Shown: positions 42,720 to 52,367 of the stretch, piece by piece
Position numbering within the stretch: the stretch's first letter is position 1
Layout of the letters: every line of letters starts with the position of its first letter
From: an uncultured Roseovarius sp.
GTDB taxonomy: Bacteria; Pseudomonadota; Alphaproteobacteria; Rhodobacterales; Rhodobacteraceae
Direction: 5' to 3'
NCBI GenBank assembly: GCA_947499555.1
Contig: CANMOU010000001.1
Location: 1,116,001-1,180,000, forward strand
Length of the DNA stretch: 64,000 bases
Notes under the pieces: model-generated
What the model saw: the letters and a program-made list of their open reading frames with translations, nothing else
Databases searched by the model: none
Told to the model about the DNA's origin: nothing
Translations under genes and position numbers: made by a program

Positions 42720-44072
42720 ATGTTCGAAAAAATCCTAGTGGCCAACCGAGGCGAGATCGCGCTCCGCGTGATCCGTGCCGCGCGCGAAATGGGCATTCAG
42801 ACCGTCGCCGTGCATTCCACCGCCGACTCAGACGCGATGCATGTGCGCATGGCCGATGAAAGCGTCTGTATCGGGCCGCCACCGGGCATAGACAGCTATC
42901 TTTCGATCCCCTCTATCATCGCCGCTTGTGAAATCACCGGAGCGCAGGCCATTCACCCCGGCTATGGGTTTCTCAGCGAAAACGCCAATTTTGTGCAGAT
43001 CGTTGAAGATCATGACCTGACCTTCATTGGCCCGACGGCGAAGCATATTCAGGTCATGGGCGACAAGATCACTGCCAAGGACACCATGAAAGAACTCGGC
43101 GTGCCTTGCGTGCCGGGATCTGAGGGCGGTGTGCCTGACCTTGAAAGCGCCCGTGCGCTTTGTGAAGACATCGGCTATCCGGTGATCGTCAAGGCGACGG
43201 CAGGTGGCGGCGGGCGCGGCATGAAGGTAGCTGAAACCGCAGCCGATATCGACACGGCCTTTCGCACCGCACGGTCCGAAGCCAAGGCGGCTTTTGGCAA
43301 TGACGAGGTCTATATCGAGAAATACCTCACGACGCCGCGCCACATCGAAATTCAGGTGTTTGGTGATGGCAAGGGCAAGGCGGTGCATCTGGGCGAACGC
43401 GATTGTTCGCTGCAACGCCGCCACCAGAAGGTCTTTGAAGAAGCGCCCGGGCCCTGCATCAGCGCTGAGGAACGCGCCAAGATCGGCAAGGTCTGCGCCG
43501 ACGCCGTGGCCAAGATTGACTATGCCGGTGCGGGCACAATCGAATTTCTCTACGAGAAGGGCGAGTTCTACTTCATCGAGATGAACACGCGCCTGCAGGT
43601 CGAGCATCCCGTTACAGAGGCCATTTTCGGCGTCGATCTGGTGCGTGAGCAGATCCGCGTCGCGGCTGGCCTGCCGATGTCGTTCAGCCAGGAAAACCTC
43701 GACATCAACGGCCATGCCATCGAAGTGCGGATCAATGCTGAAAAACTACCCGAATTTGCCCCGCGCCCCGGCCGGATCAGCCAGTTCCACGCCCCCGGCG
43801 GTCTTGGCGTGCGCATGGATTCGGCCCTATATGACGGCTATTCAATCCCTCCCTACTATGACAGCCTGATTGCCAAACTGATCGTGCATGGCCCGGATCG
43901 CGCCTCGGCGTTGGCTCGGTTGGACCGTGCGCTTGGTGAACTGATCGTGGATGGCGTTGAGACGACCGTGCCGCTTTTCCATGCGCTTCTGCAGGAAGAG
44001 GATATCCTGAGCGGGGACTACAACATCCACTGGCTTGAGCATTGGCTCGAAACCAACCTGCGCGACGGCTGA
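42720..44072 (+). CDS. accC: Biotin carboxylase of acetyl-CoA carboxylase
   Basis: ATP-dependent carboxylase of biotin on AccB, first step of fatty acid synthesis. The 450-residue protein starts MFEKILVANRGEIALRVIRAAREMGIQTVAVHSTADSDAMHV. ATP-grasp motifs: PVIVKATAGGGGRGMKVA, YIEKYLTTPRHIEIQVFGDGKGKAVHLGERDCSLQRRHQKVFEEAPGP, IEMNTRLQVEHPVTE. Length and motif order match standard AccC. Aat follows on the same strand at about 100 bases. Confidence 0.98.
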   Translation: MFEKILVANRGEIALRVIRAAREMGIQTVAVHSTADSDAMHVRMADESVCIGPPPGIDSYLSIPSIIAACEITGAQAIHPGYGFLSENANFVQIVEDHDLTFIGPTAKHIQVMGDKITAKDTMKELGVPCVPGSEGGVPDLESARALCEDIGYPVIVKATAGGGGRGMKVAETAADIDTAFRTARSEAKAAFGNDEVYIEKYLTTPRHIEIQVFGDGKGKAVHLGERDCSLQRRHQKVFEEAPGPCISAEERAKIGKVCADAVAKIDYAGAGTIEFLYEKGEFYFIEMNTRLQVEHPVTEAIFGVDLVREQIRVAAGLPMSFSQENLDINGHAIEVRINAEKLPEFAPRPGRISQFHAPGGLGVRMDSALYDGYSIPPYYDSLIAKLIVHGPDRASALARLDRALGELIVDGVETTVPLFHALLQEEDILSGDYNIHWLEHWLETNLRDG

Positions 44073-44170
44073 CCTCCGCAAATCATCACGCTGTTTGCGC
44101 AATGCCACTTTGGCGGTAGCATGCCATTCGCGGGGAAAGACCCCGACAAGACGAACGTGGGTCTACACTC

Positions 44171-44800
44171 ATGACCGAAAACGCTGACGGACTCGTACCG
44201 GAGATCCTGCTACGCGCCTATGCATCGGGCATTTTCCCGATGGCGGAATCGCGTGACCACGAAAAGCTTTTCTGGGTCGACCCAAACCGTCGCGGCGTCC
44301 TGCCGCTGGATGCATTTCATATTTCGCGATCTCTGGCCCGGCGCATGCGGCGCGGCAACTACACGATCAGCCTTAACGAAGATTTCGAGGGTGTGCTGGT
44401 CGCCTGCGCCGACCGCTCCGAGACTTGGATAAGCCAAGAAATCCATGGGCTATACACATCGCTTTACGAACTGGGGCACGCCCATTCCATTGAAGTCTGG
44501 CAAGAGGACATTCTGGTCGGCGGCGTCTACGGCGTCACCCTGGGCGCTGCCTTTTTTGGTGAAAGCATGTTCTCACGCAGAACCGACGGCTCAAAGCTCG
44601 CCTTGGCACATCTCGTGGCGCATTTGCGGAAATGCGGGTTTGTCCTGTTTGACACGCAGTTTTTGACACCGCATCTTGCGCGATTGGGCGCAATCGAGAT
44701 CAGCCGCACGGCCTATCGCGCATTACTTGACGACGCGCTGGAGATTGAGGCCAATATCCTGGCGCATCCGCTGCCCGGTATCGGCGATCCGATCGCTTAG
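44171..44800 (+). CDS. aat: Leucyl/phenylalanyl-tRNA-protein transferase
   Basis: This enzyme attaches Leu or Phe from tRNA to N-terminal Arg or Lys of proteins, marking them for ClpAP via the N-end rule. The 209-residue protein has the family stretches EILLRAYASGIFPMAESRDHEKLFWVDPNRRGVLPLDAFHISRSLARRM and GVTLGAAFFGESMFSRRTDGSKLALAHLVAHLRKCGFVLFDTQF. It follows accC as in many alphaproteobacteria and converges on the DUF2155 gene with adjacent stops. Confidence 0.95.
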   Translation: MTENADGLVPEILLRAYASGIFPMAESRDHEKLFWVDPNRRGVLPLDAFHISRSLARRMRRGNYTISLNEDFEGVLVACADRSETWISQEIHGLYTSLYELGHAHSIEVWQEDILVGGVYGVTLGAAFFGESMFSRRTDGSKLALAHLVAHLRKCGFVLFDTQFLTPHLARLGAIEISRTAYRALLDDALEIEANILAHPLPGIGDPIA

Positions 44801-45169
44801 TTAACCCGACTGGCAGCGCAAAACCCAGATGTCATAGCGTGGATGTTCCATCGGGTTCAGCCCCGGGGACGAGGCGATCATCCAGCCCGAGAAGACAGGT
44901 TTTGCATCGTTTTCAGCATGAATAGTCAGGAAGGCGTAAGCATCGCCTGCCGGGTTTCCGACCGGATAGCGGCATTCCCCAAGCTCGATGCGCAACGAGC
45001 GCTGCTGATGCGAACTGGCATTGGTCATCTCGATGTCTTGGGTGTCACCTGTGATCTTATCAAGCCAGCGCAGGACAACACCTGTGCCAGGCTCAACCCG
45101 TTCCTGTGCCAGGACAGGCGCGCTTAGCACAAGGCAAAGCCCCCAAAGGGCGATGCCACCACGTCTCAT
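44801..45169 (-). CDS. DUF2155 domain protein, exported
   Basis: A 122-residue protein with signal peptide MRRGGIALWGLCLVLSAPVLAQ. The DUF2155 domain has VVLRWLDKITGDTQDIEMTNASSHQQRSLRIELGECRYPVGNPAGDAYAFLTIHAENDAKPVFSGWMIASSPGLNPMEHPRYDIWVLRCQ, in which the two Cys residues could form a disulphide. Its ATG overlaps the mlaD stop by 4 bases. The gene family is frequently beside mlaD in alphaproteobacteria, so a cell-envelope role is inferred. Confidence 0.9.
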   Translation of the reverse strand: MRRGGIALWGLCLVLSAPVLAQERVEPGTGVVLRWLDKITGDTQDIEMTNASSHQQRSLRIELGECRYPVGNPAGDAYAFLTIHAENDAKPVFSGWMIASSPGLNPMEHPRYDIWVLRCQSG

Positions 45170-45627
45170 TCGCTGCTGCTCTCGGCGTCACCGGCAACGA
45201 ATTTCGTCAAAAGCCCGATCAGGCTGACCGAGCCTTGGGTAAATTCGATCTCATCACCGGCCGCGAAATAGAATGGCGAGCCGCCTGGCAAAACTTCGAC
45301 GAAATTGCCGCCCAGCAGACCTTCTGAGCTGATGGCCAGCGCGCTGTCATCCGGCACTTCGATATCGTCGCGCACACTGATCACGGCCCGCGCGCGGTAG
45401 GTTTCGGGATCAAGCTGAAGTTCGGTCACCCGGCCAACCTTCACTCCGGCAAGACGCACATCCGTGCCCACATCAACGCCATCGGCACTGCGAAAACTGG
45501 CGGTCAGCTCATATTCGCTTGGCGCGCCGGAAAACCCGGTCACCTGCCCTGCGTAAAACAAAAATCCCGCCGCGACGGCAAGAACGACCCCGCCCACTGC
45601 GACCTCTGTCAGGTTTTCATTGCTCAT
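45166..45627 (-). CDS. mlaD: MlaD-like periplasmic lipid-transport component (MCE domain)
   Basis: An inner-membrane-anchored MCE-domain protein of the Mla system that keeps outer-membrane lipids asymmetric. The 153-residue protein has an N-terminal helix (EVAVGGVVLAVAAGFLFYAGQV) and a single MCE domain: VDVGTDVRLAGVKVGRVTELQLDPETYRARAVISVRDDIEVPDDSALAISSEGLLGGNFVEVLPG. It ends near VSLIGLLTKFVAGD, the typical C-terminal helix. Mla ATPase and permease genes are not in the window. It overlaps the DUF2155 start and follows an NDUFA12-like gene. Confidence 0.93.
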   Translation of the reverse strand: MSNENLTEVAVGGVVLAVAAGFLFYAGQVTGFSGAPSEYELTASFRSADGVDVGTDVRLAGVKVGRVTELQLDPETYRARAVISVRDDIEVPDDSALAISSEGLLGGNFVEVLPGGSPFYFAAGDEIEFTQGSVSLIGLLTKFVAGDAESSSE

Positions 45628-45682
45628 CGGGTCACCCCGGCCTCATGTTTCTATTTCTGGCATCCGCGCGCGAACACCTCTG

Positions 45683-46066
45683 CTATTCCGGCGACCATGC
45701 CTCATAATCGCTGCGATCCGCAGGTTCGCCCCGCCGGATTGATCCCGCCGGCGCATAGGCCAGCGGTGTACCGGTCAGGTTCTCTTCATGCGGTTTTTCC
45801 CAGGTCTTGCGCGGCAACGGCGCTTCTGTGGGTGGCTCCGGATAGGTATGATGCAGCCAGCCATGCCATACAGGGCTCACCCGGCTGGCCTCGGCCTCAC
45901 CGTTGAATATCACCCAACGCCGCTTATTCTCGCGATCGCGGTAAAAGATATTGCCCTGATCGTCTTCGCCCACTTTCACACCCTTGCGCCGGGTATGGAT
46001 CATCGTATTGAGCGTCGCACCATTCCACCACGTCACGGATCGAAGAAGCGTTGTAAGAAGGCCCAT
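45683..46066 (-). CDS. NDUFA12-like NADH:ubiquinone oxidoreductase accessory protein
   Basis: A 127-residue relative of mitochondrial complex I subunit NDUFA12 (B17.2), found in alphaproteobacteria and inferred to stabilise complex I. It starts [79 protein letters not shown], with the family's GNIFYRD and [23 protein letters not shown] blocks. It is the first gene of a three-gene minus-strand group with mlaD and DUF2155, a common order in the family. Confidence 0.93.
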   Translation of the reverse strand: MGLLTTLLRSVTWWNGATLNTMIHTRRKGVKVGEDDQGNIFYRDRENKRRWVIFNGEAEASRVSPVWHGWLHHTYPEPPTEAPLPRKTWEKPHEENLTGTPLAYAPAGSIRRGEPADRSDYEAWSPE

Positions 46067-46174
46067 AAAGGTTCTCCGGATTTCCCTGCCCCTGATATGC
46101 CGCAGATTGCATGCGGGGTCCAGTCCAGTTGGTATCTCTGGTCTTCTCAGACGAAACCAATATGGAATTCATTC

Positions 46175-46213
46175 AAAGAAAAATGGGCAGGAGAACTCTG
46201 CTCTTTCCTGCCC
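46175..46213 (-). terminator. Rho-independent terminator of clpX
   Basis: GGGCAGGA (46185-46192) pairs perfectly with TCCTGCCC (46206-46213), with a 13-base loop. On the minus strand a T-rich stretch (ATTTTTCTTT) follows the stem. It sits 28 bases after the clpX stop and separates it from the NDUFA12-like group. Confidence 0.8.
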
Positions 46214-46240
46214 CTAAAAATCCTCTCAATCGCCGAAGCG

Positions 46241-47503
46241 TTAGCTCGCGCTGGCTTCTTCCTTCTTGGAATCCGCATGCACCATCAAAGGGGAAGCGTC
46301 GGCGCTGACCGCCTCTTCGTTGACGACCACTTCTTCGACATTGTCGAGACCAGGGAGGTCAAACATCGTATCCAGCAGGATATCTTCCAGGATCGAGCGC
46401 AACCCGCGTGCGCCGGTCTTGCGCTCAATCGCCCGTTTGGCGATGGCAGCGAGCGCATCATCGGTAAAGCTAAGCTGCACATTCTCAAGCTCAAAAAGCC
46501 GCTGATACTGTTTCACAAGCGCGTTTTTCGGCTGGGTCAGGATCGTGACCAGCGCGTCCTCGTCCAGATCCTCCAGCGTCGCGATCACCGGCAGGCGGCC
46601 CACGAATTCCGGGATCAGGCCGAATTTCAGAAGGTCCTCGGGTTCGAGTTCCTTGAATACCTCGCCCACGCCGCGGTCGTCCACGTCACGCACATCGGCG
46701 CCGAAGCCCATCGCGCTGCCCTTGCCGCGCTGAGCGATGATCTTGTCGAGACCGGCAAACGCGCCGCCGCAGATAAACAGGATATTCGTGGTGTCCACCT
46801 GCAGGAATTCCTGCTGCGGATGTTTGCGCCCGCCCTGTGGCGGCACGGCGGCCACGGTGCCTTCCATCAGCTTCAGCAGCGCCTGCTGCACGCCTTCGCC
46901 CGACACGTCGCGGGTGATCGACGGGTTCTCGGACTTGCGGGTGATCTTGTCGACCTCGTCGATATAGACGATGCCGCGCTGCGCACGCTCGACGTTGTAT
47001 TCGCTCGATTGCAGCAGCTTGAGAATGATGTTCTCAACATCCTCGCCCACATAGCCCGCCTCGGTCAGCGTGGTCGCATCCGCCATGGTAAAGGGCACGT
47101 CCAGAATGCGCGCCAGCGTCTGTGCAAGCAGCGTCTTGCCGCAACCCGTCGGGCCGATCAGAAGGATGTTCGATTTCTGCAACTCGATGTCATTCTTGCC
47201 CGAATGATTGAGCCGCTTGTAGTGGTTGTGCACCGCCACCGACAGAACCCGTTTTGCGGTCGATTGTCCGATCACATAATCATCAAGCACATCGCAAATC
47301 TCACGCGGTGTCGGCACACCATCAGAAGATTTCAGCCCGGCGGTCTTGGTTTCCTCGCGGATGATGTCCATGCAAAGCTCGACACACTCATCGCAGATGA
47401 AAACCGTCGGCCCCGCAATTAGTTTACGCACCTCATGCTGGCTTTTGCCGCAGAAGCTGCAATACAAGGTATTCTTACTGTCGCCGCCAGAACTATTCGC
47501 CAT
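46241..47503 (-). CDS. clpX: ATP-dependent Clp protease ATP-binding subunit ClpX
   Basis: An AAA+ unfoldase of 420 residues that feeds proteins to ClpP. The N-terminal zinc-binding domain reads [19 protein letters not shown]...[14 protein letters not shown] with four Cys. Walker A is [18 protein letters not shown], Walker B is [38 protein letters not shown], sensor-2 is within [21 protein letters not shown], and the pore motif GYVGEDV is present. ATG 47503. It lies downstream of clpP (start 48302) on the same strand, 163 bases apart, the usual order. Confidence 0.98.
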   Translation of the reverse strand: MANSSGGDSKNTLYCSFCGKSQHEVRKLIAGPTVFICDECVELCMDIIREETKTAGLKSSDGVPTPREICDVLDDYVIGQSTAKRVLSVAVHNHYKRLNHSGKNDIELQKSNILLIGPTGCGKTLLAQTLARILDVPFTMADATTLTEAGYVGEDVENIILKLLQSSEYNVERAQRGIVYIDEVDKITRKSENPSITRDVSGEGVQQALLKLMEGTVAAVPPQGGRKHPQQEFLQVDTTNILFICGGAFAGLDKIIAQRGKGSAMGFGADVRDVDDRGVGEVFKELEPEDLLKFGLIPEFVGRLPVIATLEDLDEDALVTILTQPKNALVKQYQRLFELENVQLSFTDDALAAIAKRAIERKTGARGLRSILEDILLDTMFDLPGLDNVEEVVVNEEAVSADASPLMVHADSKKEEASAS

Positions 47504-47666
47504 TTCGATACCTTCCGGGCTTCAAATTTATCGCCCTCGCATTCCACGTCAAACCACGCAGCTGTCGCTTACCCTGGCTCGCCAACCACATCGCGGCAAC
47601 GAACCCCAATTTCTTCCGCGCAGCTTAGGACAGGTGCCGCAGCACCACAACGCCTAATTGTCGGCA

Positions 47667-48302
47667 TTACGATGCGTCTTCTTCGTCACCTTTTGCTCTG
47701 TTCTCAACTATCTCGTCGATGAGGCCCCACGCCTTTGCATCCTCGGGTGACATGAAGTTGTCACGCTCAAGCGCCTCCTCGACTTTCTTCAATGTTTGTC
47801 CGGTATGTTTGACGTAGATTTCGTTAAGACGCCGTTTCAGCTTCTGTGTTTCTTCCGCATGGATCATGATGTCAGTCGCCTGACCCTGATAGCCGCCAGA
47901 TGGCTGGTGAACCATGATCCGGGAGTTTGGCAGCGAAAAGCGCATGCCCGCCTCGCCCGCGGTCAACAGCAGGCTTCCCATGCTCGCCGCTTGCCCGATC
48001 ACAAGCGTGCTGACCTTCGGGCGGATATACTGCATGGTGTCGTAAATCGACAAGCCTGATGTAACAACGCCGCCGGGGCTATTGATATACATTGATATTT
48101 CCTTACTCGGGTTCTCAGCTTCCAGGTGCAGAAGCTGCGCCACGATAAGGCTCGACATGCCATCATGCACCGGCCCGTTCAGGAAGATGATCCGCTCTTT
48201 CAGCAGCCGCGAGAAGATGTCATAGGCGCGTTCGCCCCGGCTGGTCTGCTCCACAACCATGGGAACAAGCGTGTTCATGTAAGTATCGATAGGGTCGTTC
48301 AT
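47667..48302 (-). CDS. clpP: ATP-dependent Clp protease proteolytic subunit ClpP
   Basis: A 211-residue serine protease that assembles into a 14-mer and degrades substrates delivered by ClpX. Catalytic Ser is in [17 protein letters not shown] and the His is in [16 protein letters not shown]; the Asp lies further on, near the end of the fold. It starts [49 protein letters not shown], typical of ClpP1. It is followed by clpX at a 163-base interval. Confidence 0.98.
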   Translation of the reverse strand: MNDPIDTYMNTLVPMVVEQTSRGERAYDIFSRLLKERIIFLNGPVHDGMSSLIVAQLLHLEAENPSKEISMYINSPGGVVTSGLSIYDTMQYIRPKVSTLVIGQAASMGSLLLTAGEAGMRFSLPNSRIMVHQPSGGYQGQATDIMIHAEETQKLKRRLNEIYVKHTGQTLKKVEEALERDNFMSPEDAKAWGLIDEIVENRAKGDEEDAS

Positions 48303-48863
48303 GATGTGCCTGCCTGATTTATGTTCAGCGACCGAAAAGGCCGCCTGTCCTTTAGAGTTGTAGTGGCCCCCGAAAGCACCTGCAAGAGCACCGGGCGAAA
48401 TTCATCAATCGGGTCGGACGCCGAAAAATCGCCCGGACCGTGCCGCGCGACAATCGGCTGTCGCGCAGCACGATTTGTCACTGATCCTGCAGACCGGACA
48501 TCTGCTCACCTCTTGTCGATTGCCGCGCCTCTGCAAGACAGCGCGCCAGTATGTCGCGCCCGTGGAAGATCATTCAAAACACATGGCATCCCCCCCAGAA
48601 ACGGCCACTAGATACCCACCAACAGCGCCCCTTAAGGCTTTGAAATTGATAATTTTTGGTTAATTTCTCTAAATTTTTCCGGTCCCATCGATGCTGCCTG
48701 CCCGAGACAGCGGAATTCTTTCAGCCAAATCAAACTCCTGCATTGCTCCTGTCCGCATGACAATCTAAAACGGGAGTGTGTTGCGGGACACGCACGCTCT
48801 GAGTCTCCCCGGAGCTTGGGCGATATTGGTGTCCCTTGGAAAGTTTCAACAGGAGGCACCTAA
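48303..48863. other. Gene-free region between clpP and ctaD
   Basis: A 561-base divergent intergenic region which must hold the promoters of clpP and ctaD. Its right half includes AT-rich DNA (TTGATAATTTTTGGTTAATTT near 48648) and the AGGAGGCACC-type site of ctaD at 48850. Two frames, about 96 and 60 codons, have no domain character. I see no RNA gene, repeat or palindrome of note. Confidence 0.4.
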
Positions 48864-50537
48864 ATGGCAGACGCAGCCATTCACGGGCACGGACACGAAG
48901 ACAATCGCGGATTCTTTACCCGCTGGTTCATGTCCACCAACCACAAGGATATCGGTATCCTCTACCTGATCACGTCGGCCTTTGTCGGTCTGATCTCGGT
49001 GGCCTTTACCGTTTACATGCGGCTCGAACTGATGGAGCCGGGTGTTCAGTACATGTGCCTCGAAGGTGCGCGCTTTACCGCCGCTGCCGCAGGTGAGTGT
49101 ACGCCGAACGGACATTTGTGGAATGTCATGATTACGTATCACGGCGTCTTGATGATGTTCTTCGTCGTGATCCCCGCCCTCTTCGGCGGGTTCGGCAACT
49201 ACTTCATGCCGCTCCAGATCGGCGCGCCGGACATGGCCTTCCCGCGGATGAACAACCTCAGCTTCTGGCTTTACGTCACGGGCACATCGCTGGGTGTCGC
49301 CTCGCTTCTGGCACCAGGCGGCAACGGGCAATTGGGATCCGGCGTGGGCTGGGTGCTCTACCCACCGCTCTCGACAACCGAGCAGGGCATGTCGATGGAC
49401 CTGGCGATCTTTGCCGTGCACGTCTCGGGCGCCAGCTCGATCCTGGGCGCGATCAACATGATCACCACTTTCCTGAACATGCGCGCACCGGGCATGACGC
49501 TCTTCAAGGTGCCGCTCTTCTCGTGGTCAATCTTCGTCACAGCCTGGCTGATCCTACTCAGCCTGCCTGTTCTGGCGGGTGCCATCACGATGCTTTTGAC
49601 CGACCGGAACTTCGGAACAACCTTCTTTGATCCGGCCGGCGGCGGAGACCCGGTTCTCTACCAGCACATCCTGTGGTTCTTCGGCCACCCGGAAGTGTAC
49701 ATCATCATCCTGCCGGGCTTTGGCATCATCAGCCACGTGATCGCCACCTTCAGCCGCAAACCCGTCTTCGGCTACTTGCCGATGGTCTGGGCGCTCATTG
49801 CCATTGGCGCATTGGGCTTTGTCGTCTGGGCGCACCATATGTACACGGTGGGCATGTCGCTGACCCAGCAATCCTACTTCATGCTGGCCACCATGGTGAT
49901 CGCGGTGCCCACTGGCGTGAAAGTCTTCAGCTGGATCGCGACGATGTGGGGCGGCTCCATCGAATTCAAAACGCCCATGCTCTGGGCTTTTGGCTTCCTG
50001 TTCCTCTTCACCGTGGGCGGTGTGACCGGGATCGTTCTGTCTCAGGCAGGCATCGACCGGGCCTATCACGACACCTACTACGTCGTGGCGCATTTCCACT
50101 ATGTGATGTCGCTGGGCGCGGTCTTTGCCATCTTCGCGGGGGTCTACTTCTACTTCCCCAAGATGACAGGCCGCATGTATCCCGAATGGGCTGGCAAGCT
50201 GCACTTCTGGACGATGTTCATCGGTGCCAACCTGACCTTCTTCCCGCAACACTTCCTGGGACGTCAGGGCATGCCACGCCGCTACATCGATTACCCCGAG
50301 GCCTTTGCTCTTTATAACTACTGGTCGTCGATTGGCGCATTCCTGTCCTTCGCCAGCTTCATCTTCTTCTTCGGTGTGATCGCCTACGCGCTCTTCCGGG
50401 GCGCCAAGGTGACGGAAAACAACCCGTGGAATGAATATGCCGACACGCTGGAATGGACCCTGCCGTCCCCTCCACCGGAGCACACATTCGAAATCCTGCC
50501 CAAGCAGGAAGAATGGGACAAACAGCCGTCGCACTAA
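48864..50537 (+). CDS. ctaD: Cytochrome c oxidase subunit I (aa3-type)
   Basis: The catalytic membrane subunit of the heme-copper terminal oxidase, 557 residues with twelve predicted helices. It starts [82 protein letters not shown] is the CuB/heme a3 region with the cross-linked His-Tyr, and [27 protein letters not shown] contain further metal His ligands. It ends with a strong terminator at 50562-50591. The other subunits are not adjacent, as often seen in this group. Confidence 0.98.
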   Translation: MADAAIHGHGHEDNRGFFTRWFMSTNHKDIGILYLITSAFVGLISVAFTVYMRLELMEPGVQYMCLEGARFTAAAAGECTPNGHLWNVMITYHGVLMMFFVVIPALFGGFGNYFMPLQIGAPDMAFPRMNNLSFWLYVTGTSLGVASLLAPGGNGQLGSGVGWVLYPPLSTTEQGMSMDLAIFAVHVSGASSILGAINMITTFLNMRAPGMTLFKVPLFSWSIFVTAWLILLSLPVLAGAITMLLTDRNFGTTFFDPAGGGDPVLYQHILWFFGHPEVYIIILPGFGIISHVIATFSRKPVFGYLPMVWALIAIGALGFVVWAHHMYTVGMSLTQQSYFMLATMVIAVPTGVKVFSWIATMWGGSIEFKTPMLWAFGFLFLFTVGGVTGIVLSQAGIDRAYHDTYYVVAHFHYVMSLGAVFAIFAGVYFYFPKMTGRMYPEWAGKLHFWTMFIGANLTFFPQHFLGRQGMPRRYIDYPEAFALYNYWSSIGAFLSFASFIFFFGVIAYALFRGAKVTENNPWNEYADTLEWTLPSPPPEHTFEILPKQEEWDKQPSH

Positions 50538-50561
50538 GACACGCTGTGACATGAATGAGAG

Positions 50562-50591
50562 AAAGGCCCCCGATGTTCCGGGGGCCTTTTT
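50562..50591 (+). terminator. Rho-independent terminator of ctaD
   Basis: AAAGGCCCCC (50562-50571) pairs with GGGGGCCTTT (50580-50589) around an 8-base loop, followed by further T residues. It sits 25 bases after the ctaD stop. Confidence 0.92.
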
Positions 50592-50629
50592 CGTATTTGC
50601 AAGACTGCTCCGTCGGCAGACCTAATCCA

Positions 50630-50917
50630 CTAAACGCCTTCCACGATCAGAAAGTCAGCATCGGCATGCGCCTGCCGGATCGTGCGCGCGGCACTGTATT
50701 CGGGCGACTCGTAGCAGGTTACTGCTGTGTCGAAATCCTTGAATTCAACGACGACGTTGCGATCACGCGCAACGCCTTCCGGAGCAAGATATCTTCCACC
50801 GCGTACATGGAAGCACGCTTCGTACTTCTCAAAGGCAGGTCGCGCAGCCTCCAGATACCTGGGATACTCCCCGGTATCGCGAACCGACACACGAACAATC
50901 CAAAATCCTTTTGCCAT
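50630..50917 (-). CDS. DUF1330 family protein, copy 2
   Basis: A 95-residue protein of the same family as 2206-2499, starting MAKGFWIVRVSVRDTGEYPRYLEAARPAFEKYEACFHVRGGRYLAPEG and containing NVVVEFKDFDTAVTCYESPEYSAA and VEGV near the end. ATG 50917 follows AGGAG. It lies 26 bases downstream of the globin gene on the same strand, so they are probably cotranscribed. The two DUF1330 proteins in the window are about 35-40 percent identical by eye. Confidence 0.88.
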   Translation of the reverse strand: MAKGFWIVRVSVRDTGEYPRYLEAARPAFEKYEACFHVRGGRYLAPEGVARDRNVVVEFKDFDTAVTCYESPEYSAARTIRQAHADADFLIVEGV

Positions 50918-50943
50918 AGTTTTTCTCCTGATCTGTTCCTGCA

Positions 50944-51366
50944 TCAAGCGGCGCGCTGCCGCTGATACCCATCCACGACATGCGCGACCACGATCTGCCA
51001 GGCCGCGCTCCAGGCGTCGACATGTGCGGCTGTCCAACGCACGCCCAACCCAGCCTCCAAGGTGGCCAGGAGCGCCTCACCAACCTTGTCGAAATCGGCC
51101 TCCAAAACACCATATCCGGCATGGCGTGCACCCAAATCGCGGAGCGTTTGGACCAAAACCTCCGGCACACGCAGCTGCGCGACGACGAGATCAAGCGCGC
51201 TGGCCAGATGAAGCCGTTGGGCTGCCATGTCTTTGCCTGAAAACAGCGCGGCAACCCTAGGGTCCATTGTGAGAAGCCTGTCGTAAAACAGCCCCATCGC
51301 CGCGTCTGATACAGGCAGAACATGCGCCCAACTTTCTTCAACCAATCGGATTTCCTGTTCCTTCAT
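50944..51366 (-). CDS. Single-domain globin (flavohaemoglobin-like)
   Basis: A 140-residue globin. The proximal His is His82 in LRDLGARHAGYGV, a pattern shared with flavohaemoglobin and Vitreoscilla globin domains, and Gln50 in DMAAQRLHLASAL is at the E7 position typical of that class. No reductase domain follows, so it is a single-domain globin that may bind O2 or NO. ATG 51366 follows GGAGAG. It is divergent from a LysR regulator with a likely operator in between, suggesting control by that regulator. Confidence 0.88.
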   Translation of the reverse strand: MKEQEIRLVEESWAHVLPVSDAAMGLFYDRLLTMDPRVAALFSGKDMAAQRLHLASALDLVVAQLRVPEVLVQTLRDLGARHAGYGVLEADFDKVGEALLATLEAGLGVRWTAAHVDAWSAAWQIVVAHVVDGYQRQRAA

Positions 51367-51424
51367 TAAATCTCTCCATTCATGCAAAAACTTGTTCACA
51401 ACGCCGGTCTATGGCAAAAGAATC

Positions 51425-51449
51425 ATCAAAAAAAATGAGTATTTTTGAT
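51425..51449. promoter_or_regulatory. Inverted repeat between globin and LysR genes
   Basis: ATCAAAAA (51425-51432) and TTTTTGAT (51442-51449) form 8-bp arms with 9 bases between. The location in the 111-base divergent region fits a LysR-type regulator site (T-N11-A style). It would place the operator over both promoters. Confidence 0.5.
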
Positions 51450-51477
51450 CTTTCAAATCTGATTTGGAGATGGATGA

Positions 51478-52347
51478 ATGGAGCTTTCTGACCTCAGAGT
51501 GTTTCAAGCTGTGGTGCGACAAGGCGGTGTCACCCGCGCTGCAGATCATCTGGGGCGCGTGCAATCGGCAATCACGGCGCGTATCCAACAACTTGAAGAA
51601 CGGCTGGACCAAAAGTTGTTCTCACGCCAGGGCCGTAAGATGGTGCTCACACCCTCTGGTCGTACCCTACTTGATTATTCCGAGAAGCTACTGGCGCTTG
51701 CAGATGAAGCCGAAGCCGCCTTGCAGTCGGATATGCCACGCGGCGTATTGCGGATCGGATCAATGGAGAGCACGGCAGCGGTGCGATTGCCCGCCCCCTT
51801 GGCTGAATTCTCAGCAAGATACCCCAAGGTGGTTCTCGAAATGCAGACCGGAAACCCGACGATGCTCTCGAAGGCATTGCTTCGGGGCGAAATCGACGCG
51901 GCTTTTGTCGCCGAACCAGTTGCGGAAAAGCGCTTCGAATTCATCACTGCTTTTGTCGAGACACCGGTGATTGTGACCGCCGACACGCATCCGCCTATCG
52001 GCGGCGCACATGGTTGCCCTTCAACCGTCTTGGTCTTTGAGCATGGCTGCCCTCACAGAAAGCTGCTGGAGCACTGGTTCGCGCGACAGAAGGATGTTCC
52101 CGAGCGGACAATCGAAATGGGTTCTTACCACGCCATGCTTGGATGTGTGTTGGCGGGGATGGGCGCGGCCTTGGTCCCGCGCAGTGTTATTGACACCTTC
52201 CCCGAGGCACATCGGTTGCGCATCACGCAACTTCCCAATGGAAGCAACAACCTGCGGACCCTTTTGGTCTGGCCGAAAGGATCTCTTTCACCCAAAGTTG
52301 CCGCTCTACGTGATCTTGTTGCCGAAAGACGGGAAAATTCAGACTGA
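51478..52347 (+). CDS. LysR family transcriptional regulator
   Basis: A 289-residue LysR regulator. The winged helix is MELSDLRVFQAVVRQGGVTRAADHLGRVQSAITARIQQLEERLDQKLFSRQGRKMVLTPSGRTLLDYSEKLLALADEAE. The effector domain starts at about residue 90 with LRIGSMESTAAVRLP. Start ATG 51478 follows GGAG. Divergent from the globin gene, it is the likely regulator of the globin and DUF1330 pair. It converges on the OxyR-like regulator, 21 bases apart. Confidence 0.9.
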   Translation: MELSDLRVFQAVVRQGGVTRAADHLGRVQSAITARIQQLEERLDQKLFSRQGRKMVLTPSGRTLLDYSEKLLALADEAEAALQSDMPRGVLRIGSMESTAAVRLPAPLAEFSARYPKVVLEMQTGNPTMLSKALLRGEIDAAFVAEPVAEKRFEFITAFVETPVIVTADTHPPIGGAHGCPSTVLVFEHGCPHRKLLEHWFARQKDVPERTIEMGSYHAMLGCVLAGMGAALVPRSVIDTFPEAHRLRITQLPNGSNNLRTLLVWPKGSLSPKVAALRDLVAERRENSD

Positions 52348-52367
52348 CCAGCCGAAAATGCGGTACC

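Noticed and set aside
45788-47422. A 544-codon frame opposite the NDUFA12-like gene and clpX
   Set aside because: Antisense to ClpX, whose Walker and zinc motifs are certain.
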